NCBI GenBank assembly: GCA_024500155.1
Contig: CM044880.1
Span: forward strand, 15,628,379 to 15,692,378
Length of the DNA stretch: 64,000 nt
Direction: 5' to 3'
Source of the DNA: Chenopodium formosanum
Lineage: Eukaryota; Streptophyta; Magnoliopsida; Caryophyllales; Amaranthaceae
A program made the translations under genes and the position numbers. Below are positions 45,534-55,145 of the stretch, piece by piece. Position 1 is the first letter of the stretch. The number at the start of each line of letters is the position of its first letter. The notes beneath the pieces were generated by a model. The model searched no databases. It was not told the DNA's origin and saw nothing but the letters and a program-made list of their open reading frames with translations.

Positions 45534-47583
45534 AGATTTCAAGCCTTTAAAATCCCACTAGCTTGAACCCCACTGTGATCATAAACTAAAGTACGGTGGC
45601 GTCCAAAAGGGAAGAAGATATAGCAAAAGAGTCGCCAACAAGTTTTTTAAGGAACTTGTAAACCGTGCACGAGGTGAAGGTTACACCCCTGAACGATCCA
45701 AGAGATCGTCAACTCCATAAGGTCTAGAACCAAATAAGGGTTCGGGGATGATGGTACAAATCCAACCTAAAAGAGATTGAACCTGCCCTAATAATAGGCC
45801 TCTACTTTATTCTGATCGTATTCATGTGCGCTTTCTGACTAACATGCAATCAATAAAATTAACCCTAAACCTGTTTAATCTATGTTGGTTGAATATTAAT
45901 GCACAAATAAACTATTATTGACGATCACTTGAAATATAATCACATTAACCCTAACAAGATTATTAATTATCTTATTAAGCGTGATTACAAGTACCAATTC
46001 CCTTTAACATGCATAAAAGGCGTGATCAAGCAATAACAATAAATAATATCAAGCAACATAATGATAATCAATAATCATGAATAATAATTATAATAATCAT
46101 AATAATAATAATATCATCATAATAAAATAATCATCATCAAAACAATAATAATAATAATATTCATGATCATCATAAATTATAACAATTATAATCATAATCA
46201 TGTTCATGTTAACATTAAAGCATAATGATAGCAAGATCTTAGGCATGATACTAACAAGATTAATAACAAACCCTAGCATGTCTCTAAGCAATAAAAATCA
46301 AATCTTTAGCCCTAAAATGATACTAACAATCATAAATATTAGGAAGAAAATAGGAAGCATCACAACAATCATATTTAATATTAAAGTTACCCTAGACATG
46401 ATACTAGGAATATCATAATAACAATATAAACATGATTTCTACATCATAACATCAATTAATCAATTAAAGTACTTACTTTGATGCCTCATACCTCTTTCTA
46501 ATTACAAAATACACACGTTAGTAACTTCAAGGAAAATAATAAACAAAACAAAACAATTAAATTAAATAATTGAAAGAGAGATTTGGGACCAAACCCTCAG
46601 AAATTAAAACCTTTCAAGTCTAGGGCGAAGGCAACTTCGAATATGGCTAGGTGTTTCTAGATCTTGTGAATGTGGAATTTTGTATGTAAAAGCAAAGTTT
46701 AAAAGAAAAAGATTGAGGGAATGCTAATTAAAACTGATTGTAGATGAATGATGAGAATTGGTGATGAATGAAGGAATGTAGATGAGAATTGATGATGAAT
46801 GGTGAATGAAAACGAAGTTTTTAATACGATATTTATAGAGAAAATCAGCCAAAAAGATAAATTAAACAAAACAGAGTCTGACGCACAAAAAAAAGAGCTG
46901 GCGCCAACCTTGTCTAACTGGCGCCAACCACCAACACTAGCGCCAGGTGCCAGTGGCTAGCGCCAGGCGCCAGACCTGGTTCCAGGCGCCAAGGCCTGGG
47001 GTTAGGCGCCAAGCCTGATTTTAACGCGTTTTCGAAAATCAGATAAATTTGCCGTACTGGAGGATAAAATCATATAATTTCCTCAAAAATGATATTTGAT
47101 TTTGATTAAAACTGTGAAAAGTCAACAAAAGTCAATTTATCAATGCTAATTGAATTAGGAAAGAAAAGAACCTTCTAGAAGATTCTAGAAGACTAAAATC
47201 ATTCCTAATTGTATTAGGAATGATAAATCATATTAGGCCCTCCCCTAGATCATTGGGCCGTACATAAGGCTCAAACTGGGCCCAAATTAGTAAATTAGCC
47301 ATAATTTCCTCAATACTCATCAGAATTGGGCTTATAATATATGTTGGAAAGGTCTTGTCAATCCCCATCCAACTACATTACTATTTGACCCATATCATGG
47401 ACCAACCAAACTGGATTGGCTGTTTTCTTAAAATAAGTTTTCAAAAACAGAGAGAAGAGAAAAGAAATTAAAACTATCCGCAACACTAGACTTTCCACAC
47501 TTTCGCTTCATTCAATTATGATTCGACGTGAAAGGTACTCATCACTGGGTTTGGTTTTGGGGAGACACAAATAGGTGTCTACA
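45534..47583 (-). mobile_element. 3' LTR of Tat copy 2 (A type)
   Basis: TGTAGGGAATAG to GGTGTCTACA, 2050 bp. The minus-strand promoter is a GGCGCC array (46893-47012) and TATA at 46830-46837. Confidence 0.9.
46830..47012 (-). promoter_or_regulatory. LTR core promoter of Tat copy 2
   Basis: GGCGCC-type words followed, in the minus direction, by TATAAATA about 55 bases away. Confidence 0.75.
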
Positions 47584-48420
47584 GAAGCCCCCACTTTGAC
47601 TGAGTTTGGAGAAACGCGAGTTTCGAAAACAAAAGTCAATGTAGCAATAGAGGCGGAGAATGATTCAGAACGTTCTGCGATCCTAAACCACTCTTGTAAC
47701 GCCGATACCTGCAAAACTAGCGTTAGTTAAATAGATAAAAGAGTTCAGAAACGCGTATCTTGCACCGTCGAGCACACGTCTCTGAAAGTAACCGATTTGC
47801 TGTTTCGATGACCTCCTGCAAGCTAGAGAATGTCATAACGCTTGAAAACTGCTACGCCTGTAACTGCTTCCAAATTTTGGAAGATTGCTTCGCCTGAAAC
47901 GCTCCTCCTCCGCTATGATAATATTCCACGTCCAATGGAATACTATCGAAGATTTTTTCTCTTGAAACAATCCTCATCCGCATTGATAATATTCCACATC
48001 CTAGGGAACACCATCAAAGATTATTTCTCTTGAAATAATCCTCATCTGCATTATGATCATCTTCCATGCCTAAGGGAATATGATCGAAGACAACTTCGCC
48101 CGAAATTACCTTCAGTTGTTTATGACAACTCTCCGCAAGCTAGGAAATGTTGTCGAAGATATCTTCTCTTGAAGTCATCCTCATTTGATGCGATAATTTT
48201 CCCAAGGAAATTACTGAACATCCATGCCTGTCGATCTTTAAAAGTTCGCCTGAACTTTGCTCCCGCTATGCCTGTACGTCGGCGCTTATGTTGCTTTGAA
48301 CCTGTATGTCGGTGCCTATATGTCGGTGCTTTTTGCTAATGAGCCAATGCTTAGGCGCTTTAAGCTAAGTGAGACGATCTTTTATCAGGTCAATCACTTT
48401 ATGTAATCAAGCCGATTACT
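47584..48420 (-). other. PPT and 3' noncoding region of Tat copy 2
   Basis: GAAGCCCCCACTTT (PPT, reversed) at 47584-47597. Then come reversed, degraded 68-bp repeats (47880-48060) and TGTACGTCGG/TGTATGTCGGTGC repeats (48276-48330). It is cut at 48420, just after CGATTACT. Confidence 0.8.
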
Positions 48421-48453
48421 GAATCATTCTCCTTCTTTCATGTTTCATGTTAA

Positions 48454-48492
48454 TTTGCTCGAGGACGAGCAAAAGGTAAGCTTAGGGGAGTT
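48454..48492 (+). other. Pre-PPT hairpin and PPT, upstream tail copy
   Basis: TTTGCTCG-AGGA-CGAGCAAA (48454-48473), 8-bp stem, then AAGCTTAGGGGAGTT. The second copy is at 55107-55145. Confidence 0.85.
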
Positions 48493-48959
48493 TGATAAGT
48501 GACTTTTATGTCACTTTTAGGGTGTTTATTGAGTCGTTTTCCGGCTTATTTTCCAATAATTTAACCCTTTATATCCTTTATTTCTTTTATTTTCTTATTT
48601 TCCTTATTCGTTCTCTATTTTGAGTATTTTTGCTTTTTTTATTAGTTTTTATTTTATTTTTGTAGTTTTAGTTAATAATTTCCCGCTTCTCTCGTTTTAT
48701 TTATTTTCTTTTAGTTTCTAGTTTGTTTCATTTTATTTTATTTTATTTCATTTTATTTCATTTTATTTTATTATTTCTTTTGTTTTAGCATTTTATTTAA
48801 CTTTATTTTTCTTGTTTTATTTTATTTTATTTTAGTCTTTGTCCCGATTTCCCCTCATGTTTGGTTTTGTTTGTAGGAACATTCGGGTCGAGACTTGGTT
48901 ATAATCAAAGTCATGTTCGGCAGTCCAAGGTCAAATGTTCTAACGAGCAAAATCAAACT

Positions 48960-49535
48960 CCCTCACTCCCTTGCCAAATTGCAAAGCTGCTGCCCCTTTT
49001 TGTTGCCATATTATCATACACCACACAACCACCTAACCTACACCACAGCCCAACTCTACCTCTTCACATCTCTCACCTCCCCTGCTTTCCCCACGCAAAC
49101 AACACCAACACCAACAGCAACAAATCACCCCAATCCAACCATCAGCCACAACAGCTGCACTCTCCTCCAACCTCACGCAACCAAACCAAGCAACACCAAC
49201 CTGCACAGCCCCGCATCTCCAACCACACACACACACCACTCACACCACAAACCAATCTTTCACCTCCCCTGCTCCCTGCCTTCTCAACACCACCAACTGT
49301 AAAAGCAACAAACACAACCTCAACAACAACACCAACAGCAACAGCAGCCTGCTGCCCTAATCATCACCCACGCAAACCACCTACAAAACCAGCCACCGCC
49401 ATCAATTTCAACCACCAGCCTTCGCAACCCACTCAATTTCAGCCACCTTCAATCACACCAATACACCAGCCCCCACAACAACCAATTAAACCAACAATAA
49501 CCACCCAAATCACCACCAAGTTACTTACCTCATAG
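48960..49535 (+). repeat. C/A-rich strand-asymmetric tract in the LTR
   Basis: Very few G on this strand over about 570 bases; CCACCA, CAACACCA and similar text. It stays open in one frame (Pro/Thr/His/Asn/Gln-rich), repeated in the second LTR at 55600-56177. Probably noncoding. Confidence 0.8.
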
Positions 49536-49537
49536 CC

Positions 49538-50028
49538 GCGCAACTCATACCATCTCAAGCCCCAATTCGCGGCCGCGCAGCCCTGTCAGAAAGCGCACGA
49601 AATTGAGTCCAAAATCAGAGTCGAGGCAGAAGCTTTGCGCGACCTCTGTGCGATGTCTGTGCAGGCGCGCAATTGTGGGTTAATCACGAGCTTTTCACGT
49701 GATTTTTATGAAAATCGGAGGGCCACGATTTGATGCTAGATGATAATGGATGCTTGCGATGGTGGTGATGATGGTTGCGTGATGATTGATGATGGGGTGT
49801 GGTGTGGCGTGAAGCAGGGGATTGCATCCCAATATTGAAGCAGCCGAAATTTCGAACAGTAGGAGATCGTGGGGTCTGAGGGAATTTGGGGGAATTATGG
49901 GTTTTAATTTCTTTTATTTTATTTTTATTTTCCTTTTCTATTTCCTTTTTCTTTCTTTTGTTTTATTTTATTTTCTTTATTTTGTTTTCTATTTTTTATT
50001 TTATTTTATTTAGCCTTGTATATAAATA
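49538..50028 (+). promoter_or_regulatory. Athila-like LTR promoter: GCGC word array and TATA box
   Basis: Words GCCGCGCA, GCGGCCGCGCAG, TTTGCGCGAC and GGCGCGCAA lie in 49538-49672. TATAAATA is at 50021-50028, about 350 bases later. The array text matches part of 10540-10640 (CCTGTCAGAA, GACCT, TGTGCG, TCTGTGC). The second LTR copy is at 56180-56670. Confidence 0.65.
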
Positions 50029-51004
50029 CCCTTTTGGGGTTATTTTTCTAAAAAACTTTGAATCAACATTAATTTACCCTAGATTAGTTTTAGATTAGTT
50101 TTTAGTTCTTTTATTTTCTCTCTCTTAGGGTTAGATTAGGAGTTTCTCTCTCTAGTTTAGGAGTAGTTTAGAGAGAGAAAGCTTGGATTTTTCATGGAGT
50201 TTTTGGGATTTTGAAGAAGCAAATTTGTGGATTTTTCCTCTCATAAATTCAATGAGTCTTCCTAACTTTCTCTCACCTTTATTGCTTTCATTTATTATTG
50301 TTTTTGCTTATTTATTTGTTTATTTTAGTAGATTAATTAGTTTAGTGGTTGATTCTTGCTTTTATTATTATTTTACCTTGTTTTCCTTGTTTTTGTTCAC
50401 CATGTTAGTTTAGGTTTTGTTCTAGGGAAATGGATGAAGGTTATGTTAATTAATTTAATGATTGATTGTGGTTAGTATGAAATTGTTTCTTGATTATTGT
50501 GTATGGATGATGCTTTTATGGATTAGAATCTTTCTAGCTAATTGATTCTATGCTTTTAATTGTGTTTTCAATCAATTGTGCGAAAGTGAGTTGTTTGAGA
50601 GCCCTAAATTCCTCCATACCTTTTCTAGGCTAGTTGCACGAGAGTGAATTAGTTTAGTAGGATTATTAACATGTTTAATTGCGCGAGAGTGAGTTAAATG
50701 TGTTAATCGTCCTAATTGAGGTCATTTTCATCTAATTGTTTGATGTTGTTGAATGCATTGATGTAATTGGATTTCACTTTCCCTAGTTTTAGTTATTTGC
50801 TCTTAGTAGTGTTTAGTTGAACCTCTCTTTACATCACAAGCTTTCCTAGTAGTCTAATTAGCATAGATTGATACACTTAGTCCTTTTGGGTTCGACCCTT
50901 TACTTACCCCTATACTCGTATTAGGGTAGTTTAGGTATTATAAATTGTTAATTTGATTAGGGTTAGTAGACTAACGACCTACTTAAAACCCTTCGATCAA
51001 ATTT

Positions 51005-51022
51005 TGGCGCCGTTGCCGGGGA
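51005..51022 (+). other. Primer binding site, tRNA-Asp type
   Basis: TGGCGCCGTTGCCGGGGA matches all 18 bases expected from plant tRNA-Asp(GTC), the usual Athila primer. Confidence 0.93.
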
Positions 51023-51114
51023 CTAAGGCGTTCATTAGTTTGTGTTGATTAGATTAGCTAGGTTCTTGTATATAATTTGATTTTTGTTTGCTTTTCTTTG
51101 TTCTTTGTATAAAA

Positions 51115-52857
51115 ATGGCATGCTTATCTTTTTCTCAATTTGATGGTGAACCCTTTTATGCTTACTTTGAAAGACTAGATGGTTTTCTTAGTTACCATGG
51201 GTGTTCTCTTAATGATGCTTGTGGTATAGCTTATTGGGGCATGAATGAGTATACTAGGGGAATGGTTGAGGACATGAATAATGGTAGATTTTGTCATTTG
51301 TCTATGCATGATGCGTGGGATTTCTTCACATGGATTGCTAAGGACTCTTTAGATAGAGAATCGCATGTTTCTCGCTTTGATTTTCAATGCCAAGATTCTT
51401 TTAATTTTTGCATGAATTCTCTTGATACTTCTTATGTGCCTAGTGATAATCCAAGTATGCAAATTGACACCTTTCCCCCTTATGCTCATTTTGATGAGGT
51501 TTGTGCTAATTTTGATAATGTGCAATTTGACTTTGATCATGAACCTCAACCCAATAACATTGAAGCCCAAATTCTTTCTCAAATGCAATATCTCACCCAA
51601 CAACTCCAAGAGCTTCAAGAGGAACAAAAATTGAGAGAAGTGAGGCTTGCCCAAGTGATGAGTGCTTTGGTTGATGTAAATGGATGTGAGGCACCTCATT
51701 TGGAGTGTGAGAGTGTTTTTGAGAATGATGTGGGCCAAGGGTGTGAAGTTGAGGGGAGATTTTCTTGTGATGAGGGGATTTTTGAGGATTTTGATCCTTT
51801 TCATTCCCCATTTGAGCTTGAATGCCATCCTTCCCCTTATTTACCCCCTTTGAGAGCTTCCCTTGGTGAGGATGTGAGTGAGCCATCTTCAATTTTGAAT
51901 GAGGGATTTCATGAGGATGATGATGATGAGTTTGAGCAATCAAGAGAGATTGAAAGTCCCTTGAGTGATGGTGGAAGAGTTTCTAATAAAGAAAATATCG
52001 ATTTTGAGGTTTCCAAACCCCTTCCCCATCTTGATGAGTCTACCTTGCATGTTTGTGACCCTTCTATCCATGAGTCTTTGGACTCATTTGAGGTTATGGC
52101 TAGTATGTTCATTGAAGGTGTAACAAATCATTATAGCCTCTTGAAAGAGTTCATTGGCAATGCTTCATGGGAAAGGGATGAATTTGAGAGAAACCTTTAT
52201 CCTTTCATGCATGGTTTAGAGACCCTAGGCTTTGAGGATCTTGAGGGAGTTGTTGTTCATCGTTGTGATAGAGAGGAGGATGAGGTTGTTTCTATTGGAG
52301 AGTTTTTGTTTGAGGGAGATGTGAGTCATGAGTATTCTTTTGAGGATTCTATGATTGACTTTCATGCCCTCGTTGATGATGTGAGGCTTTGTGAGACCAT
52401 TGTTTCTCCTCCCCTTCCTCATGTCCCTTTCTCAAGGAAATTTGACCACATCCCCTACTATCCTATGTTCCTCCCCTCTTTTGTCTTAAAGCTTATTGAG
52501 GACGCTCTCTTGTTTGATGAGACTTTTCCTTCTCATCCTCCTATCATTGAGGAAATGGGTGATTGTGCCACCCAAAAAGATTTTGAGGAGGTTTTGCCTT
52601 TTTATTCTTTTCCTTATTTTTCTTCTTCTTTCTCTTCTTATTTTCTTGATTTCTCTTTCGATTTTTCTTCTTTCTTTTGGCATCTTCCTCCTCATTTACG
52701 TGCAATAATCTTGTTGCACGTCCTCCTCCCGTCATTTGCCTACTTGTTATCCAATGAAATGTGTAGTAGTGCATTTGATAAGCTCTTGCGTTCGTTGCAA
52801 TATTATTTACTAGAGCGGTCTCGCTTGGACGTTAAACAAGCCTTTCTCGGGAAGTAA
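51115..52857 (+). CDS. Athila-type gag-like protein, 580 residues
   Basis: The ATG at 51115 (AAAAATGGC, a good plant context) is preferred over the in-frame ATG at 51088. Residues 1-95 resemble the gag domain of Athila-type elements: FDGEPFYAYFERLDGF, a GMNEYTRGMVEDM stretch and DAWDFFTWIAKDS. About 155-195 is a Gln/Glu-rich likely coiled coil (QYLTQQLQELQEEQKLRE). The middle is strongly acidic with no zinc knuckle; about 500-560 is Phe/Ser-rich and hydrophobic. It ends KQAFLGK, with its stop in the loop of a hairpin. No pol follows. Probable particle protein of a non-autonomous element; the gag call is by motif resemblance, and the acidic half is unassigned. Confidence 0.75.
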   Translation: MACLSFSQFDGEPFYAYFERLDGFLSYHGCSLNDACGIAYWGMNEYTRGMVEDMNNGRFCHLSMHDAWDFFTWIAKDSLDRESHVSRFDFQCQDSFNFCMNSLDTSYVPSDNPSMQIDTFPPYAHFDEVCANFDNVQFDFDHEPQPNNIEAQILSQMQYLTQQLQELQEEQKLREVRLAQVMSALVDVNGCEAPHLECESVFENDVGQGCEVEGRFSCDEGIFEDFDPFHSPFELECHPSPYLPPLRASLGEDVSEPSSILNEGFHEDDDDEFEQSREIESPLSDGGRVSNKENIDFEVSKPLPHLDESTLHVCDPSIHESLDSFEVMASMFIEGVTNHYSLLKEFIGNASWERDEFERNLYPFMHGLETLGFEDLEGVVVHRCDREEDEVVSIGEFLFEGDVSHEYSFEDSMIDFHALVDDVRLCETIVSPPLPHVPFSRKFDHIPYYPMFLPSFVLKLIEDALLFDETFPSHPPIIEEMGDCATQKDFEEVLPFYSFPYFSSSFSSYFLDFSFDFSSFFWHLPPHLRAIILLHVLLPSFAYLLSNEMCSSAFDKLLRSLQYYLLERSRLDVKQAFLGK

Positions 52858-52863
52858 CCCGAG
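52846..52863 (+). other. Hairpin over the stop codon
   Basis: CTCGGG-AAGTAA-CCCGAG, a perfect 6-bp stem; the loop contains the TAA stop. A similar stem-loop followed by T-rich sequence is familiar from other plant gypsy elements. Confidence 0.75.
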
Positions 52864-54131
52864 GTTTTTATTGCTTTCATTTTCTTTTCTTTTTAGATTA
52901 GATTTTCTCTCATGGAAATGTTTGTGTGCCCCTTTCTAGGTACATAACTTGATATACACTAATGCATTGGTTTGGATCAAGAATCAAGGAAGTTTGATGC
53001 CTATTTTTGCTAGCATATGGAAATCGAGATTCAATTCAAGAGGAAATCGGCTTTGAAAGGTTAAATTGGTTCATTTGCGGGAAATTACACCCACCAATAT
53101 CCGGTAACATCTTTCTTAGCTCTTTCTCTAATGGTTGGTGACTCGTTGGACATGTGTTGGTTTGTTGGGTTGATTTCTTTCTTTTCCCCTCCCATGTTCT
53201 ATTTGGTTTATGTTTGAGTATATTGTCCCATTCAAGCTTGGGGGAGGTTATTCTATCATGCTTGGGTAGAATGTTGGTCATTTATGCCATGCACTTGAGT
53301 ATATGCATTTCCATGCCTTTTCTTTTGTTTTGAAAAATCCAAAAAGATTTTTGTTTACTTTCAAGGTAATTTTGGCAAAATGTTTTTTGTTTGTTCTTAT
53401 ATTGGACATTTTGTTTTGGGACTTGAATCCTTGAATGTTTTTCTTCCTAAGTGGTAAATGTATGCACGGTTTGAGAGTGTCATTGGTTGACTCTAGGATA
53501 CTATATGCTAAGGTAGTCGGGTTAAGAACTTTTAGGGGTCCATGAAGCCATAGTTCACGGGAATGTGGTAAGATGGAGTTGCTCTCTATAGTGGATTTGA
53601 AACCCTTGGTTGGTATTTGTTTGGTTATAATCCCTTGTGAGCTTCATTTGTTCTAGCCTTCATCACCTTGTTGAGCGGCTATTTAGGATCCTTGACTATG
53701 CATGTCTTAATCCTTGTTTTGACCTCTAGCTCCCAAGATCGTGACCGGGCCTCTCTAGGGGAGGAAAAGGGCACCTTTTCTCATTTTTCTTTATCTTCTT
53801 TTTATTTTGTTACAAATTTGATTTTCTATTTTGCATCAACCTACTTATTAACCAATTTGAGCCTAATGTTTCCCGCTCTTGTTTAAACCGCATTACAAAC
53901 CCAATGGCCTATGTTTACCGACCCTTTTAGTTAGTGAAGCATAGGCATGTGAGGTTTGAGTTTTGAGAGTGTTGATCATGAGCAAGAAAACTTTGTGAAT
54001 TGGTTTAAGTACGGTATTTGAAAGTTGAGCTTGAAAAGAATATGCAAAAAGTTCGAGAAGAAAGATACAATTCAAGAAAATCAAATGAAGTTTCAAGAAA
54101 AAGCCGTCCATGGTTAGAAAAAGGCAAGGAC

Positions 54132-54177
<46 letters not shown>

Positions 54178-55106
54178 ACAAATATATTTTAGTTTGGTTT
54201 TGTTTTCTTCCCTTGTTTAAGCATTGAGGACAATGCTTCGTTCAAGCTTGGGGGGGGGGGAGCGTTCCTTCATTTTTTTGTATATATTGTGTGTTAGTGT
54301 TGAGTAATCTTGTGGGAGATGGCATTATTGGTATTTTTGTTTGATATTTTGCGATTTCTTGAGTTTGTTTTTGAGAGTAGGCCACTCTTTTGCTTCACTT
54401 AGGAAATATCACCAAAATTTTTAAATTTTTACCCCGCCTTAACCCTTAGCCTTACGTTACAACCCAATAAAAGACCCTTAGACTTTAGTGGGGTTAAGTC
54501 AAAGAACGGTTGAGGGAGATAGACTTCAAACCTATGGAGAGAGTATGCATAGTTGAGATGTCGGGATAACCTTCTCAAAGTTTTTCATTTCTTTATCTTT
54601 TTCCGATTCCTTCGTGGAATCATGAGAAGCTAGCTTAAGGGTTGATTTGAAGCTAGTGGAGAGAACGCGGCCTAATTGGTTGGGGCTAGGGTGGATTGAG
54701 TCCTCATTAGTTCTCTATGCTTAGCATATGTTATGTTTCAATCAACCATTGACATCTTAGAACGTGCATACATTTGTCTATTTGGAAAGGTTCGCATTCA
54801 TTGGTGTTTGTTCCTATCTCTTGTCCAAATATGAAATTGTGTTTTCTTTCTCGTTTTATGTTTCTTTTTCTTTTCTTTTTATTGCCTTGCCTTGGTTTTT
54901 ATTTAGAGTTGTGGGTTAAAATCTTAGGACACCCTCACGAGAGCACACTCGTCCTCTAGGGCGATCTAGGGGTTTAAAGGGCTTGTCATTAGTTGCTAAA
55001 AGTGACCGTGATTCCTACAAAAGTGAGTTAGTGTACATTCTTGTCTCCTTAAGTGTTCTAGCTTTGCTTGAATAAATCATTCTCCTTCTTTCGTGTTTCA
55101 TGTTAA
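52864..55106 (+). other. 3' noncoding region of the Athila-like gag-only element
   Basis: No convincing ORF. It includes GCTTGGGGGAGG (53235) and GCTTGGGGGGGGGGAG (54246) tracts, an A41 run (54136-54176) and text shared with 8940-10130. Confidence 0.7.
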
Positions 55107-55145
55107 TTTGCTCGAGGACGAGCAAAAGGTAAGCTTAGGGGAGTT
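55107..55145 (+). other. Pre-PPT hairpin and PPT
   Basis: TTTGCTCG-AGGA-CGAGCAAA at 55107-55126, then AAGCTTAGGGGAG next to the LTR start TGATAAG. Confidence 0.85.

Larger units (their letters stand above)
48493..50999 (+). mobile_element. 5' LTR of the Athila-like gag-only element
   Basis: TGATAAGTGAC to CTTCGATCA, 2507 bp. A T-rich block (48540-48850) is followed by a C/A-rich, G-poor block, a GCGC word array, another T-rich block and TATAAATA (50021-50028). The 3' part is transcribed noncoding. Confidence 0.95.

Noticed and set aside
48861..49535. 224-codon open frame in the Athila-like LTR, repeated at 55503
   Set aside because: Its composition follows the C/A-rich tract; the second copy exists because the LTRs are duplicates. 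No domain or plausible start context.
51005..51011. GGCGCC words derived from the tRNA-Asp PBS, which begins TGGCGCC
   Set aside because: The shared 7-mer is short; the A-type elements that carry the arrays use tRNA-Arg, and no longer PBS match is seen in any array.
51005..51022. tRNA gene fragments at the PBS sites
   Set aside because: The 18-19-base matches at LTR ends are primer binding sites; no cloverleaf is present.
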